Assembly (NCBI GenBank): GCA_040386935.1
Contig: JAZKEQ010000030.1
Span: forward strand, 1 to 64,000
DNA length: 64,000 nt
Origin: JABMMZ01 sp040386935
GTDB lineage: Bacteria > Bacteroidota > Bacteroidia > NS11-12g > UBA955
Direction of reading: 5' to 3'
Positions 50,984 through 58,823 of this stretch are shown piece after piece; position 1 is the stretch's first letter; each line of letters starts with the position of its first letter. The notes beneath the pieces are model-generated. The model was not told the DNA's origin and made no database searches. It was given only the letters and a program-made list of their open reading frames with translations. The position numbers and the translations under genes are program-made.

Positions 50984-53479
50984 ATGAAAAATCTATTAAC
51001 TTTATTTCTCCTAATAATTCCTATGAAATCTTTGGATGCACAAACAGTTGTTTCAACTGGGAATGTATCAGGAACGTGGACAAAAACCGGCAGCCCCTAT
51101 AAAGTTACTGGAGAGATAATTGTACAAAAAGGAAGTACACTAACAATCGAACCTGGTGCTGTAGTAGAGTTTCAAGGGGCCTATAGCCTAACAGTAGATG
51201 GGCAGTTAAAAGCAATTGGCAAAAAGAATGATAGCATTACTTTTAAAGCAAGCCAAAGCATAATTTGGACAGGTATACTTTTTATAAGAAATACACAAAC
51301 AGATACTATTCGCTTTAATTATTGCAGATTTGAAAATGTAGGGCAGCAATGGAAAAGCTATAAAAACACTTTCCCTTATCTATGGCAAAAGAATAATGTA
51401 ATGGTGAGTAAGGCTTTATTCTGTGTTTATTCTTCCCCTTTAGTTATTAAAAATTGCAGTTTCTATTTTAATCGACCCAGACTCAATCAAGCTAATCTAG
51501 TGTACGTTTTTGGTAATGTGTTAATTGCGGATAGTTTATACATAACAAGTTCTTCTGATACAATTTCTAGCAGTACTGGCATGATTCAGGTTGATTCAGC
51601 AAAATACTATTCAATAAAAAATATTAAAGCAAATTCCATAAAAGATTTTAATACATTAATTAGGGCTGCAGATTGTAATGGCATAATGAGTAATTTATCA
51701 ATTATTGAGAATGTTACAGGAGATAAATGTCTGAAAACTCAATTTGTTGTCATACGCGACTCAGATATTGGAATAGTCAGAAATATTAATCTTTCAAATG
51801 GTGGCAGGTTTGGCATAATATTGTCAGGAGCTACTAATTATCAAGTGAATAATTGCATTTTCAGAAAAGTATCAAATGCTATAGGGAGTAGTGGAACTTG
51901 TACAGGAAGTATTGTTAGTAATATTTTAATTGAAAAGTGTGGATTGTTTGGTGTCACACAGGCTACTTTTTTTCAAAGTTCTGGGTTACTAATTCGCGAT
52001 TCTAAATTTATTGATAATATCATTGGATTTGCAGTTACTCAGGAATTTGGAAATGGCACACCAATTTTTTTAAATTGCAATTTTCAGGGAAATAATGGAG
52101 CTGGCAGGATTGAGGCTTATCCGGTTTTTATAAATTGTAATTTTCAAGATAATTTTAGTTACAAAACATTACCTGAAGGAAATGGCCCCAATATTCCTTA
52201 TACTTCCGGTATTATAATTACAAGAGAGTTTTATAATTCTCGCCCCTATTTTTATAATTGTCTGTTTTGGGGGAATAAAGATAGTTTCGGACATGGTAAC
52301 AATAATATTATGTATGTAGATAAAATTGTTAAAGGTGATTTTACAAAATGTATTATACAAGGGGATAGTAGCGATGGAATTGTGGGGTATGATGAAAATA
52401 CTTTTTCAGAGTTTTCTGTTCCTAAAGCCAATCTCACCTATAACAATAGTAACGGTCAAAATCCGGGTTTTATAGATTCAACAACCGGCAATTATCAACT
52501 CCTCAATACCTGTAATAAAACAGCCTATGCAATCAATAAAGGAATGTCGGGCAATTTACTCATCCAGTATCCCTACAATATCCTCTTGTCTCAGTATGGA
52601 GTCAATATTTACAATACAACAGATTTGCTAGGCAACCCCCGCATAGCTGATGATACCATTGATATTGGTTGTTATGAGAGCATAGGTAATAAGAAAGTAC
52701 TTAAACTTAAAAATACTTATAATGATACGACAGTGTGTTATGGGGCAGGGGCTAATTATAATGTCAAAACAATGGGAGCAGTACAAAGTTACTTATGGCA
52801 ACATAAATCAGGTTCAGCAGTCAGTACTGTTGCCTCAGGTTCATCACTCACACTAGTCAATCAGAAAAGCAAAGCCAATCAGTACCGGTTGATGGTTAGT
52901 AATAACGAGTGCTTGCCATTAAAGGATAGTAGCAGATGGTTTACCTTCAATGTCAATAATCCTGTAAAGAAAGGTATTACAAAGAATCCCAATAGAGACA
53001 GTATCTACCAAAATGAAACGATGCAATTAACTACCAATGCCACAGGATATGCTAGCTTGCTATGGAATACCGGAAGTACAGCTGCAGGTATTAGTTTTTT
53101 AGGGAGCAGTTTGGGAGCCGCAGGTAAGTATAGATTTAGTGTTGAAGGAAGAAAGACAACCGGATGTTTAGAAACGGATACGGTTTACATCATCACTAAA
53201 TCAGGCAATAGCAGTATTCAAACACCTTTTGCAAATTCTCAACTAACGATATATCCTCAACCTGCCACAGATATATTAAATATTTCAGGGTTTGATATAG
53301 AAGGAAAGACTCTTGTCATGCAGATTTACACCCTGGATGGTAAGTTACTCCTCACACAAGGTATCGAAACTAATGAAGTCGAAATAAATACTGCGCATTT
53401 ACAACAAGGTATTTATTTAATGACAATTGCAGATCAGAGTACTGGTGAAATGATTGTAGTGAAATGGGTAAAAGGGTAG
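50984..53479 (+). CDS. T9SS-exported right-handed beta-helix protein
   Basis: 831 aa from MKNLLTLFLLIIPMKSLDAQ (signal peptide; an in-frame start 8 codons upstream would precede it). Residues ~25-530 have right-handed beta-helix repeats, starting with a GTWTKTGSPYKVTGEIIVQK, GSTLTIEPGAVVEFQG onset and many NCxF turns. Then an Ig-like/PKD-like region with VCYGAG (~585-745) and a C-terminal T9SS type A sorting domain (~755-831: LTIYPQPATDILNISG, GIYLMTIAD). A surface or secreted protein. The beta-helix part is visibly more AT-rich than the C-terminal part. Confidence 0.88.
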   Translation: MKNLLTLFLLIIPMKSLDAQTVVSTGNVSGTWTKTGSPYKVTGEIIVQKGSTLTIEPGAVVEFQGAYSLTVDGQLKAIGKKNDSITFKASQSIIWTGILFIRNTQTDTIRFNYCRFENVGQQWKSYKNTFPYLWQKNNVMVSKALFCVYSSPLVIKNCSFYFNRPRLNQANLVYVFGNVLIADSLYITSSSDTISSSTGMIQVDSAKYYSIKNIKANSIKDFNTLIRAADCNGIMSNLSIIENVTGDKCLKTQFVVIRDSDIGIVRNINLSNGGRFGIILSGATNYQVNNCIFRKVSNAIGSSGTCTGSIVSNILIEKCGLFGVTQATFFQSSGLLIRDSKFIDNIIGFAVTQEFGNGTPIFLNCNFQGNNGAGRIEAYPVFINCNFQDNFSYKTLPEGNGPNIPYTSGIIITREFYNSRPYFYNCLFWGNKDSFGHGNNNIMYVDKIVKGDFTKCIIQGDSSDGIVGYDENTFSEFSVPKANLTYNNSNGQNPGFIDSTTGNYQLLNTCNKTAYAINKGMSGNLLIQYPYNILLSQYGVNIYNTTDLLGNPRIADDTIDIGCYESIGNKKVLKLKNTYNDTTVCYGAGANYNVKTMGAVQSYLWQHKSGSAVSTVASGSSLTLVNQKSKANQYRLMVSNNECLPLKDSSRWFTFNVNNPVKKGITKNPNRDSIYQNETMQLTTNATGYASLLWNTGSTAAGISFLGSSLGAAGKYRFSVEGRKTTGCLETDTVYIITKSGNSSIQTPFANSQLTIYPQPATDILNISGFDIEGKTLVMQIYTLDGKLLLTQGIETNEVEINTAHLQQGIYLMTIADQSTGEMIVVKWVKG

Positions 53480-53740
53480 TGGAGGTCTTGTTTATATTCA
53501 AGAGAATTCTTTTTCACTAATCCCTAAAATTGAGCACCGCAAATCAATCCCAAAGGGTCGGGACTAAAATCCAAAATCTTAAAATCCCAAAATCAAAAAT
53601 AAAAAGGGCCCTTTCGGGCCCCCTTCCAGGATCTTCATATTTCGCTGTATGTTGGTCCTTTGGAAGTATCTTTATAATGTCTGTTTTCTAATCCCGAATG
53701 GTCGGGACTTGCAGTAACCCAATAACCAATAACCTAATAA
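53480..53740. other. Intergenic region with hairpins
   Basis: Contains the mini-hairpins 53548-53563 and 53692-53707 and the MbnPH terminator. No gene. Confidence 0.6.
53594..53621 (-). terminator. Terminator of the mbnP-mbnH operon
   Basis: Minus strand: GGGCCC-GAAA-GGGCCC (53621-53606) followed by TTTTTATTTTT. It lies ~120 nt after the stop at 53741. Confidence 0.75.
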
Positions 53741-54790
53741 CTATTCCCTAAACTTAGGATTATTCACAAATTCAAAATCGGTTAATGTATTAAGGAAAGC
53801 AATAATGTCCTGCACATCCATTGGATTCATGCGACCTTTTTGAGAGTTACCCAAATTAGGGTCGATGTTTTCAGCGTATTTAAAACCAATGTTGTAGTGC
53901 TGTATGCATTCTTCCAGTGTTTTAAATCTGCCATCGTGCATGTAGGGTGCTGTTAAGGCAATGTTGCGCAATGATGGAGTTTTAAATTTACCATCGTCAT
54001 TGTTGTTAAGTGTAATTAAACTGCGACCCTTGTCAACAGGAATACTGTCGAGGCCGGTGTTGCGGTATTCAAAATCGCTGAAGGTGCTGCCAATGACATG
54101 GCAATGCCCACAGTCGCCTTTATTGATGTCAGTATACCATTGCAAACCTCTTTGTTCCTGAGGAGTAAAACTTGCTAATCCTTGTTTCACGCGATCGTAT
54201 TTGCTGTTGCCTGAAATTAAAGTGCGTTCGAATTGTGCAATGGCTTTCATCACCATTGGTGTTGTAATTTTATCGCCACCAAATACTTTCTTGAACAATG
54301 CAGGATAATCTGCGTGTGCATTCAATTCACTCAGGGCATTTGTCAAACTCTCGTGCATTTCTACCGGATTTTGTATGGGTCCAATTACTTGTGATTCAAG
54401 ATTAGCCGCACCACCATCCCAAAAGAATTGTTTCTGATAACCCAGATTTACAATCGGCATAGCATTGCGTGTGCCGGGCAGTTTATCGATGCCTATACTG
54501 AATTGAATGGTGCTGTCTGAAAACGAAAAGTTAGCTTTATGACATGAGCCACATGATTGCGTATTGTCGCCTGATAAAATAGGGTCATAAAACAATTGTT
54601 TACCCAATGCCACACCCTCAACAGTCATAGGATTGTCGGCAGGTATTACCATTGGTGGCAAGCCCGGAGGTATTACCAGTTCATAAGGTGTCAGTCCTTC
54701 TTCTGTTTTCAGGTCGTTGTCTTTCGCACAGCCAATAAAAATTATAATGGCACTTATGCATGCCATGATATACAATAATAACTGCTTCAT
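53741..54790 (-). CDS. MbnH-like dihaem cytochrome c peroxidase-family protein
   Basis: 349 aa from the ATG at 54790 (a TTG three codons upstream is possible). Lipobox IIFIGC (~residue 20). Two c-type haem sites, CGSCHK and CGHCHV, and the MauG/CcP-family segments PMTVEGVALGKQLFYDP, GTRNAMPIVNLG and FKTPSLRNIALTAPYMHDGRF. Directly downstream of an MbnP homologue (12 nt between stop and ATG), the arrangement of MbnH, which oxidises a tryptophan of MbnP to kynurenine. Confidence 0.85.
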   Translation of the reverse strand: MKQLLLYIMACISAIIIFIGCAKDNDLKTEEGLTPYELVIPPGLPPMVIPADNPMTVEGVALGKQLFYDPILSGDNTQSCGSCHKANFSFSDSTIQFSIGIDKLPGTRNAMPIVNLGYQKQFFWDGGAANLESQVIGPIQNPVEMHESLTNALSELNAHADYPALFKKVFGGDKITTPMVMKAIAQFERTLISGNSKYDRVKQGLASFTPQEQRGLQWYTDINKGDCGHCHVIGSTFSDFEYRNTGLDSIPVDKGRSLITLNNNDDGKFKTPSLRNIALTAPYMHDGRFKTLEECIQHYNIGFKYAENIDPNLGNSQKGRMNPMDVQDIIAFLNTLTDFEFVNNPKFRE

Positions 54791-54802
54791 ATCTGACAAG
54801 TA

Positions 54803-55570
54803 TTACTGGATTTTGTCAAATATAAAAGCATCAGAAAAACTCAGCTTCAAATTGTCAATCCATGCAAAATCAGCACTGCTGCTCGACTGGCGGTTGTTGT
54901 CTACATTAAAATCAACATTAGTAGGCGTAGTGTATAAATTATTGAGGTTGAATTTTAAATGCAATTGTTTGGCAACGCCTTCAACTTTCAGTGAAGTAGT
55001 TAATGGTAACTCAACATCAGTTAGGGCTCTGTCAGTTGCAAAGTGAAAAGTCATTGATTTGGTAACACCTGAAGTATTTTTGTATTTGCCTTCGTGTTTG
55101 AAGAATACATAACCGGTGTTCCAGTCCCATATCATGCCCATTACCGGATCTAAGTCACCGTCTTGCGCACCATTGTGGTTGCGGTCGTAAGGTAAGCCAA
55201 CTTTAAATTTAATTTTTGTATAAGTGCCGTTTGGAACTTTTAACGCATCAACTTTGCAGGTACTGATATCGGCTGCGTTGATTAAATCGTAGTTGTCGAG
55301 TTTCAATTCTGTGTTGTCGTCTTTTACCAGTATCACATTGGTGATGTAGTATTTCAATAGGTCAACCTGATAGTTGTTGCCGGCAGCATTGGTGTATTGC
55401 ATTTTGCCCAATTCAAGTGGCATGCCATCTACTTGATTGTTAAAAAGAATGCTAACATCAGCAGATGTTTCTGTATTGGTTGTAGCCGGTGGTGTTACTT
55501 CTTTGTCTTTGCAGGCAACAAGCATTACCATGGCAGTAAATGCCATTAAAGTTTGTTTGATTATTTTCAT
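54803..55570 (-). CDS. MbnP-like copper-binding lipoprotein
   Basis: 255 aa. Lipobox LVAC at 17-20. The fold is a beta-sandwich with LLKYYITNVILVKDDNTELKL-type strands (residues ~71-91), GLPYDRNHNGAQDGDLDP (~126-142) and the family's tryptophan segment MGMIWDWNTGYVFFKHEG with Trp148 and Trp150. In characterised MbnP one Trp is converted to kynurenine by the partner dihaem enzyme and the protein binds copper. Whether that happens here is inference from the adjacency of both genes. Confidence 0.82.
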   Translation of the reverse strand: MKIIKQTLMAFTAMVMLVACKDKEVTPPATTNTETSADVSILFNNQVDGMPLELGKMQYTNAAGNNYQVDLLKYYITNVILVKDDNTELKLDNYDLINAADISTCKVDALKVPNGTYTKIKFKVGLPYDRNHNGAQDGDLDPVMGMIWDWNTGYVFFKHEGKYKNTSGVTKSMTFHFATDRALTDVELPLTTSLKVEGVAKQLHLKFNLNNLYTTPTNVDFNVDNNRQSSSSADFAWIDNLKLSFSDAFIFDKIQ

Positions 55571-55593
55571 TTAATATATTGTAAAGGGTGTAA

Positions 55594-55637
55594 ATAAAAA
55601 GTACGGATTCCCCACATTTATGAGGAGAATCCGTACA
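55594..55637 (-). terminator. Terminator of the Cys-rich protein gene
   Basis: GTACGGATTC (55602-55611) and GAATCCGTAC (55628-55637), 10-bp perfect stem, T tract on the minus strand (55601-55594). Confidence 0.88.
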
Positions 55638-55650
55638 ATTGTAAGATTAA

Positions 55651-55845
55651 TTATTTGCAGCAAGTGCAACCGCAATCGCAATTGTCGCCTGAGCAAGAAT
55701 TGTCGCAAGTACAAGCAGTTTCACATTTGTCAGTGCCGCAGCATGAGCCGTTGCATTTTGAAGATGAAGAACTGTTGATAGCGTAAAGTGCACCTGAAGT
55801 AGCAAGGACGGCTATAGAAGCCAATAAAATTATTTTCTTTTTCAT
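55651..55845 (-). CDS. Cys-rich exported peptide, metal-binding candidate
   Basis: 64 aa. Signal-type N-terminus KKKIILLASIAVLATSGALY, Ser-rich linker, then about 38 residues with 13 cysteines in pairs (CNGSCCGTDKCE, CTCDNSC, CDCGCTCCK). The pattern is metallothionein-like; a periplasmic Cu/Zn/Cd buffer is plausible but unproven. The internal ATG is preferred because the signal peptide begins there; an in-frame start further upstream adds 32 unlikely residues. Own terminator at 55594-55637. Confidence 0.75.
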   Translation of the reverse strand: MKKKIILLASIAVLATSGALYAINSSSSSKCNGSCCGTDKCETACTCDNSCSGDNCDCGCTCCK

Positions 55846-55918
55846 GATATTTTTTGTTGTTAAAATTTGATTTTTGTGTTCAACATTTGAGCCTGTTGAG
55901 GGGCGTGTGTTTTCATAG

Positions 55919-55932
55919 TTCCGTTCACGGAA
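55919..55932. promoter_or_regulatory. Inverted repeat TTCCGT-TC-ACGGAA
   Basis: Perfect 6-bp inverted repeat between the two Cys-rich genes, ~75 nt upstream of the 64-aa peptide gene. May be a regulator site; no factor is identified. Confidence 0.3.
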
Positions 55933-55974
55933 TGAATTCATAAATAAATGGAATCACTTATTTACTACACGAAA

Positions 55975-56376
55975 TCAAATTTGCAGGACGCGTTTCTTCA
56001 ACAAAATGGGGACGGGAAGCTCCCTCTGGTCGAAAGTATTGAAAGCCAAAACATCATCAACAGAATAGTTGAAAACGCTAGGCTGAATGAGATCGAATTT
56101 AATAGGTGCTTTTACTTGTTGTTTAGCAGAAAAAGCAATTGTTTTTTGTAAACCCAAAATAGGGTTAATCACTGTGCTAATAGATGAGGTATGGCAGCAT
56201 GAAGATTTATTTGGAATCTTTACACAGGCGCAGCACTCATCACTTACCTGAACACCGTTGTCTTTTAAACTAAGGCCTACACCTGAAAATACATCGCAGC
56301 ACGTAGATACTTCTATCTTAATTCCGCTACCTGTGAGCAGAAAAATAACAGATAATATAATGGCTTTGATTTTCAT
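55975..56376 (-). CDS. Cys-rich exported protein (HYC_CC_PP-like)
   Basis: 133 aa. Hydrophobic N-terminus (IKAIILSVIFLLTGSGI), then Cys pairs STCCDV, DECCACVK and SSCCHTS, and a Lys/Pro-containing tail. This spacing recalls the HYC_CC_PP family found beside metal efflux genes in Bacteroidota. Starts 16 nt after the CDF transporter stop, so co-transcribed with it. Confidence 0.65.
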   Translation of the reverse strand: MKIKAIILSVIFLLTGSGIKIEVSTCCDVFSGVGLSLKDNGVQVSDECCACVKIPNKSSCCHTSSISTVINPILGLQKTIAFSAKQQVKAPIKFDLIQPSVFNYSVDDVLAFNTFDQRELPVPILLKKRVLQI

Positions 56377-56392
56377 GGCACCAAATACAAAG

Positions 56393-57346
56393 TTAGTGAT
56401 TTTCTTCTGATTTGCAATTTTTGAACTCCATTTCTAATGTAGCATGATGAATATTAAGGGCATATAAATATTTCTTGAGCCTATCCTTTACTGCATCTGA
56501 TTGTTCTGAATTCATATTGTCTTTCATTAGTACATGGGCTGTTAATGCATTGCTGTTGCTGCTGATGGGCCATATATGGATGTGGTGAATGTCCACAATA
56601 TTATCATCAATGGATTGTAATGCTTTGATATCTTTCATACTGATGTTTTCAGGCACCCCATCGAGGAACAAGCGCAATGTTGATTTTAAAAATCGCCAGG
56701 TGGACAGTAATAGAAATGCCATTACTAATAAGCTCACCAATGGGTCGAGCCAGTACATGCCGGTGTAATGCATGGCAATACCGGCCACAACAACACCTGC
56801 AGATATCAATGCATCGGCCAGTAAATGCAAATAAGCGCCTCTTACATTCACATCGTTTTTATTTTCTCTCATGAATAACCAGGCACTGAAACCATTGATG
56901 AGTATCCCAATAAATGCGACCTTCGATACAGTAAATCCTTCGACAGCATGTGGATCCATTAAGCGAGTAATGGCAGAATAGCCAATACCGCCAACAGCGA
57001 TTGAAAGAATGATGGCATTCACCATGCCGGCCAGCACTGTGGCTTTGCTGAATCCGTAAGTAAAACGTTCGGTCGGTTTTACTTCTGCCAGTTTAAAAGC
57101 CAGCACAGATATCAGTAAACCTCCTACATCGCTGAGATTATGACCTGCATCAGATAGCAAGGCCAATGAATCAGTCATTAAACCCGCAACAGTTTCTACA
57201 ATTACAAAGCCGGCATTAAGTACAATACCTATAATAAAGGCACGGGTAATATTTTTTGATTGCAGTTGCCCATGACCGTGATGGTGGTGATGATCATGAG
57301 AATGATGATGGTCGTGCGAATGTTCGTGAATCATTACTTCAAACAT
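56393..57346 (-). CDS. Cation diffusion facilitator (CzcD/ZitB-like)
   Basis: 317 aa. His-rich N-terminus (HSHDHHHSHDHHHHHGHG), six TM helices, zinc site A LLSDAGHNLSD (TM2) and HLLADALISAGVV (TM5), C-terminal cytoplasmic domain with DIHHIHIWPISS. Exports Zn2+, Co2+ or Cd2+ by proton antiport. Start could also be the second Met (residue 5). First gene of an operon with the Cys-rich 133-aa protein. Confidence 0.93.
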   Translation of the reverse strand: MFEVMIHEHSHDHHHSHDHHHHHGHGQLQSKNITRAFIIGIVLNAGFVIVETVAGLMTDSLALLSDAGHNLSDVGGLLISVLAFKLAEVKPTERFTYGFSKATVLAGMVNAIILSIAVGGIGYSAITRLMDPHAVEGFTVSKVAFIGILINGFSAWLFMRENKNDVNVRGAYLHLLADALISAGVVVAGIAMHYTGMYWLDPLVSLLVMAFLLLSTWRFLKSTLRLFLDGVPENISMKDIKALQSIDDNIVDIHHIHIWPISSNSNALTAHVLMKDNMNSEQSDAVKDRLKKYLYALNIHHATLEMEFKNCKSEENH

Positions 57347-57364
57347 ACATTATTTTTTTTCAAC

Positions 57365-57372
57365 TAAATTTG
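57365..57372 (+). promoter_or_regulatory. -7 box for the 57394 gene
   Basis: TAAATTTG, 21 nt before the ATG; no -33 TTG visible. Confidence 0.35.
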
Positions 57373-57393
57373 CATTCAATTGTTCTATAAGAA

Positions 57394-58263
57394 ATGAGTA
57401 CAGAAGTTAGGGTTGGAGGTGTTCCCGAACATTTTAATCTGCCGTGGAAACTGGCAAATGAATACGGGCTTTTTGAAAAAGATGATATTAATTTTCAATG
57501 GCAGTTTTACAGTGCTGGCACCGGTGCTATGGTAAAAGCATTGGCTGACGATGAACTGGATATGGCAGTGTTGCTCACTGAAGGTGCTGTGTCGGCTATT
57601 ATTAAAGGATTAAAAGCGCGCATTGTTAAACAATACATTGCATCACCTTTGATATGGGGCATTCATACAGGTTGTGATTCGGGATTGGAAAATATCGGAC
57701 AATGCGAAGGAAAAAAATATGCCATCAGTCGCTTCGGTAGCGGCAGTCATTTAATGGCCATGATAGATGCAGAAATACGTGGCAAAAAAATTGAAGAATC
57801 GGATTTTGTATTAATTGAAAATATGCAGGGCGCTTTACCTTCTTTGCAGAACAATCAGTCTCAGGTTTTTTTCTGGGAAAAGTATACCACCAAGCCACTG
57901 GTTGATAAAGGCATGTTGGAACGCATCGGTGAGTTTATAACACCGTGGAGTTGTTTTCAAATTGTGGCCACTGAAAAAGCATTGGCGACTAAACGCGGAG
58001 CCATTGAAAAAATATTGGCTTCTATGAATTTTATCTGCAAACAATTTATGAGGGCAGATAACAGCATCGATATGGTATTGGAACATTTTGAAATGAAACC
58101 TGAAGATGCTCACTCATGGTTTTACAGTACAGAGTGGAATACGGATTATCACATCAGCGAAAAAATGCTGGAGAATGTGATGTATTCGCTAAAAAAAATC
58201 GGCAATATCAGCAGTGAAGTGAAACCTGAAGTATTGGTTGACGAAGTGGTTGAGCTGGTTTAA
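57394..58263 (+). CDS. Periplasmic-binding-protein-like fold, cytoplasmic (Ca3427-like)
   Basis: 289 aa without signal peptide. NMT1/THI5-type binding fold: VRVGGVPEHFNLPWKLANEYGLF, FYSAGTGAMVKALADDELDM, and GKKYAISRFGSGSHLMAM. The lack of an export signal and the sequence pattern fit the Ca3427-like group rather than an ABC-transporter receptor. Possible role in thiamine-like precursor binding or synthesis is speculative. Its 3' end overlaps the next, convergent gene by 4 nt. Confidence 0.75.
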   Translation: MSTEVRVGGVPEHFNLPWKLANEYGLFEKDDINFQWQFYSAGTGAMVKALADDELDMAVLLTEGAVSAIIKGLKARIVKQYIASPLIWGIHTGCDSGLENIGQCEGKKYAISRFGSGSHLMAMIDAEIRGKKIEESDFVLIENMQGALPSLQNNQSQVFFWEKYTTKPLVDKGMLERIGEFITPWSCFQIVATEKALATKRGAIEKILASMNFICKQFMRADNSIDMVLEHFEMKPEDAHSWFYSTEWNTDYHISEKMLENVMYSLKKIGNISSEVKPEVLVDEVVELV

Positions 58264-58778
58264 GACTGCGCCTGTCTTTTCTTAGGCGATATCAAACTGT
58301 CTGCAGGGTATTGGGCTTTCATGCTGTCGCGTATTTCACGGGTCCAGTTGATGAGGGCTGATTTTTGCGTTTCATCTAAAATGGCATCTCTGTGAATAAT
58401 GGTATAAGATGACAATGGCATTTCATTCTCAGTAATTACCTCTTCAATTTCTTCCAGTTTGTGGTATTGACGGTATAAGCGGTAACTTGTAAACTCATTG
58501 AAATTTAATTCATGTTTGCCTTCATCAATGTGATTGGCTAACCAACCCGCAACAGGTTGTATTTGGGAGTACCAAGGGTATTTAGTGGTATTGCTGTGGC
58601 AATCATTGCAAGCAGTTGCCAAAATAGTTTTGACATTATCCGGCATTGGCCATTGCTTCGTAATATCGTTTGTAACATTACCGGAATTATTTTTATCAGG
58701 TCTTATGAATTGTATCAATACAAGTAAAACCAGCAATATTTTACCTGTAAGTTTAAGGATTTTTTTTAATTTGGACAT
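58260..58778 (-). CDS. Haem-binding domain protein (single CxxCH)
   Basis: 172 aa from the ATG at 58778. One TM helix near residues 5-25 (LTGKILLVLLVLIQFI), then a periplasmic cytochrome-like domain with CNDCHSN (C-x-x-C-H) and PWYSQIQPVAGWL, as in the Haem_bd family. Possible electron carrier. A strong promoter (58783-58811) has its -7 box only 4 nt before the ATG. Confidence 0.85.
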   Translation of the reverse strand: MSKLKKILKLTGKILLVLLVLIQFIRPDKNNSGNVTNDITKQWPMPDNVKTILATACNDCHSNTTKYPWYSQIQPVAGWLANHIDEGKHELNFNEFTSYRLYRQYHKLEEIEEVITENEMPLSSYTIIHRDAILDETQKSALINWTREIRDSMKAQYPADSLISPKKRQAQS

Positions 58779-58782
58779 GGTC

Positions 58783-58812
58783 CAAAAATACAAGATTTAT
58801 TTGAATGTCAAA
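58783..58812 (-). promoter_or_regulatory. Promoter of the haem-binding gene, nearly leaderless
   Basis: -33 TTTG (58812-58809), 18-nt spacer, -7 TATTTTTG (58790-58783). The ATG begins at 58778, so transcription should start at or next to the ATG. Confidence 0.7.
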
Positions 58813-58823
58813 TTAATGTAATA

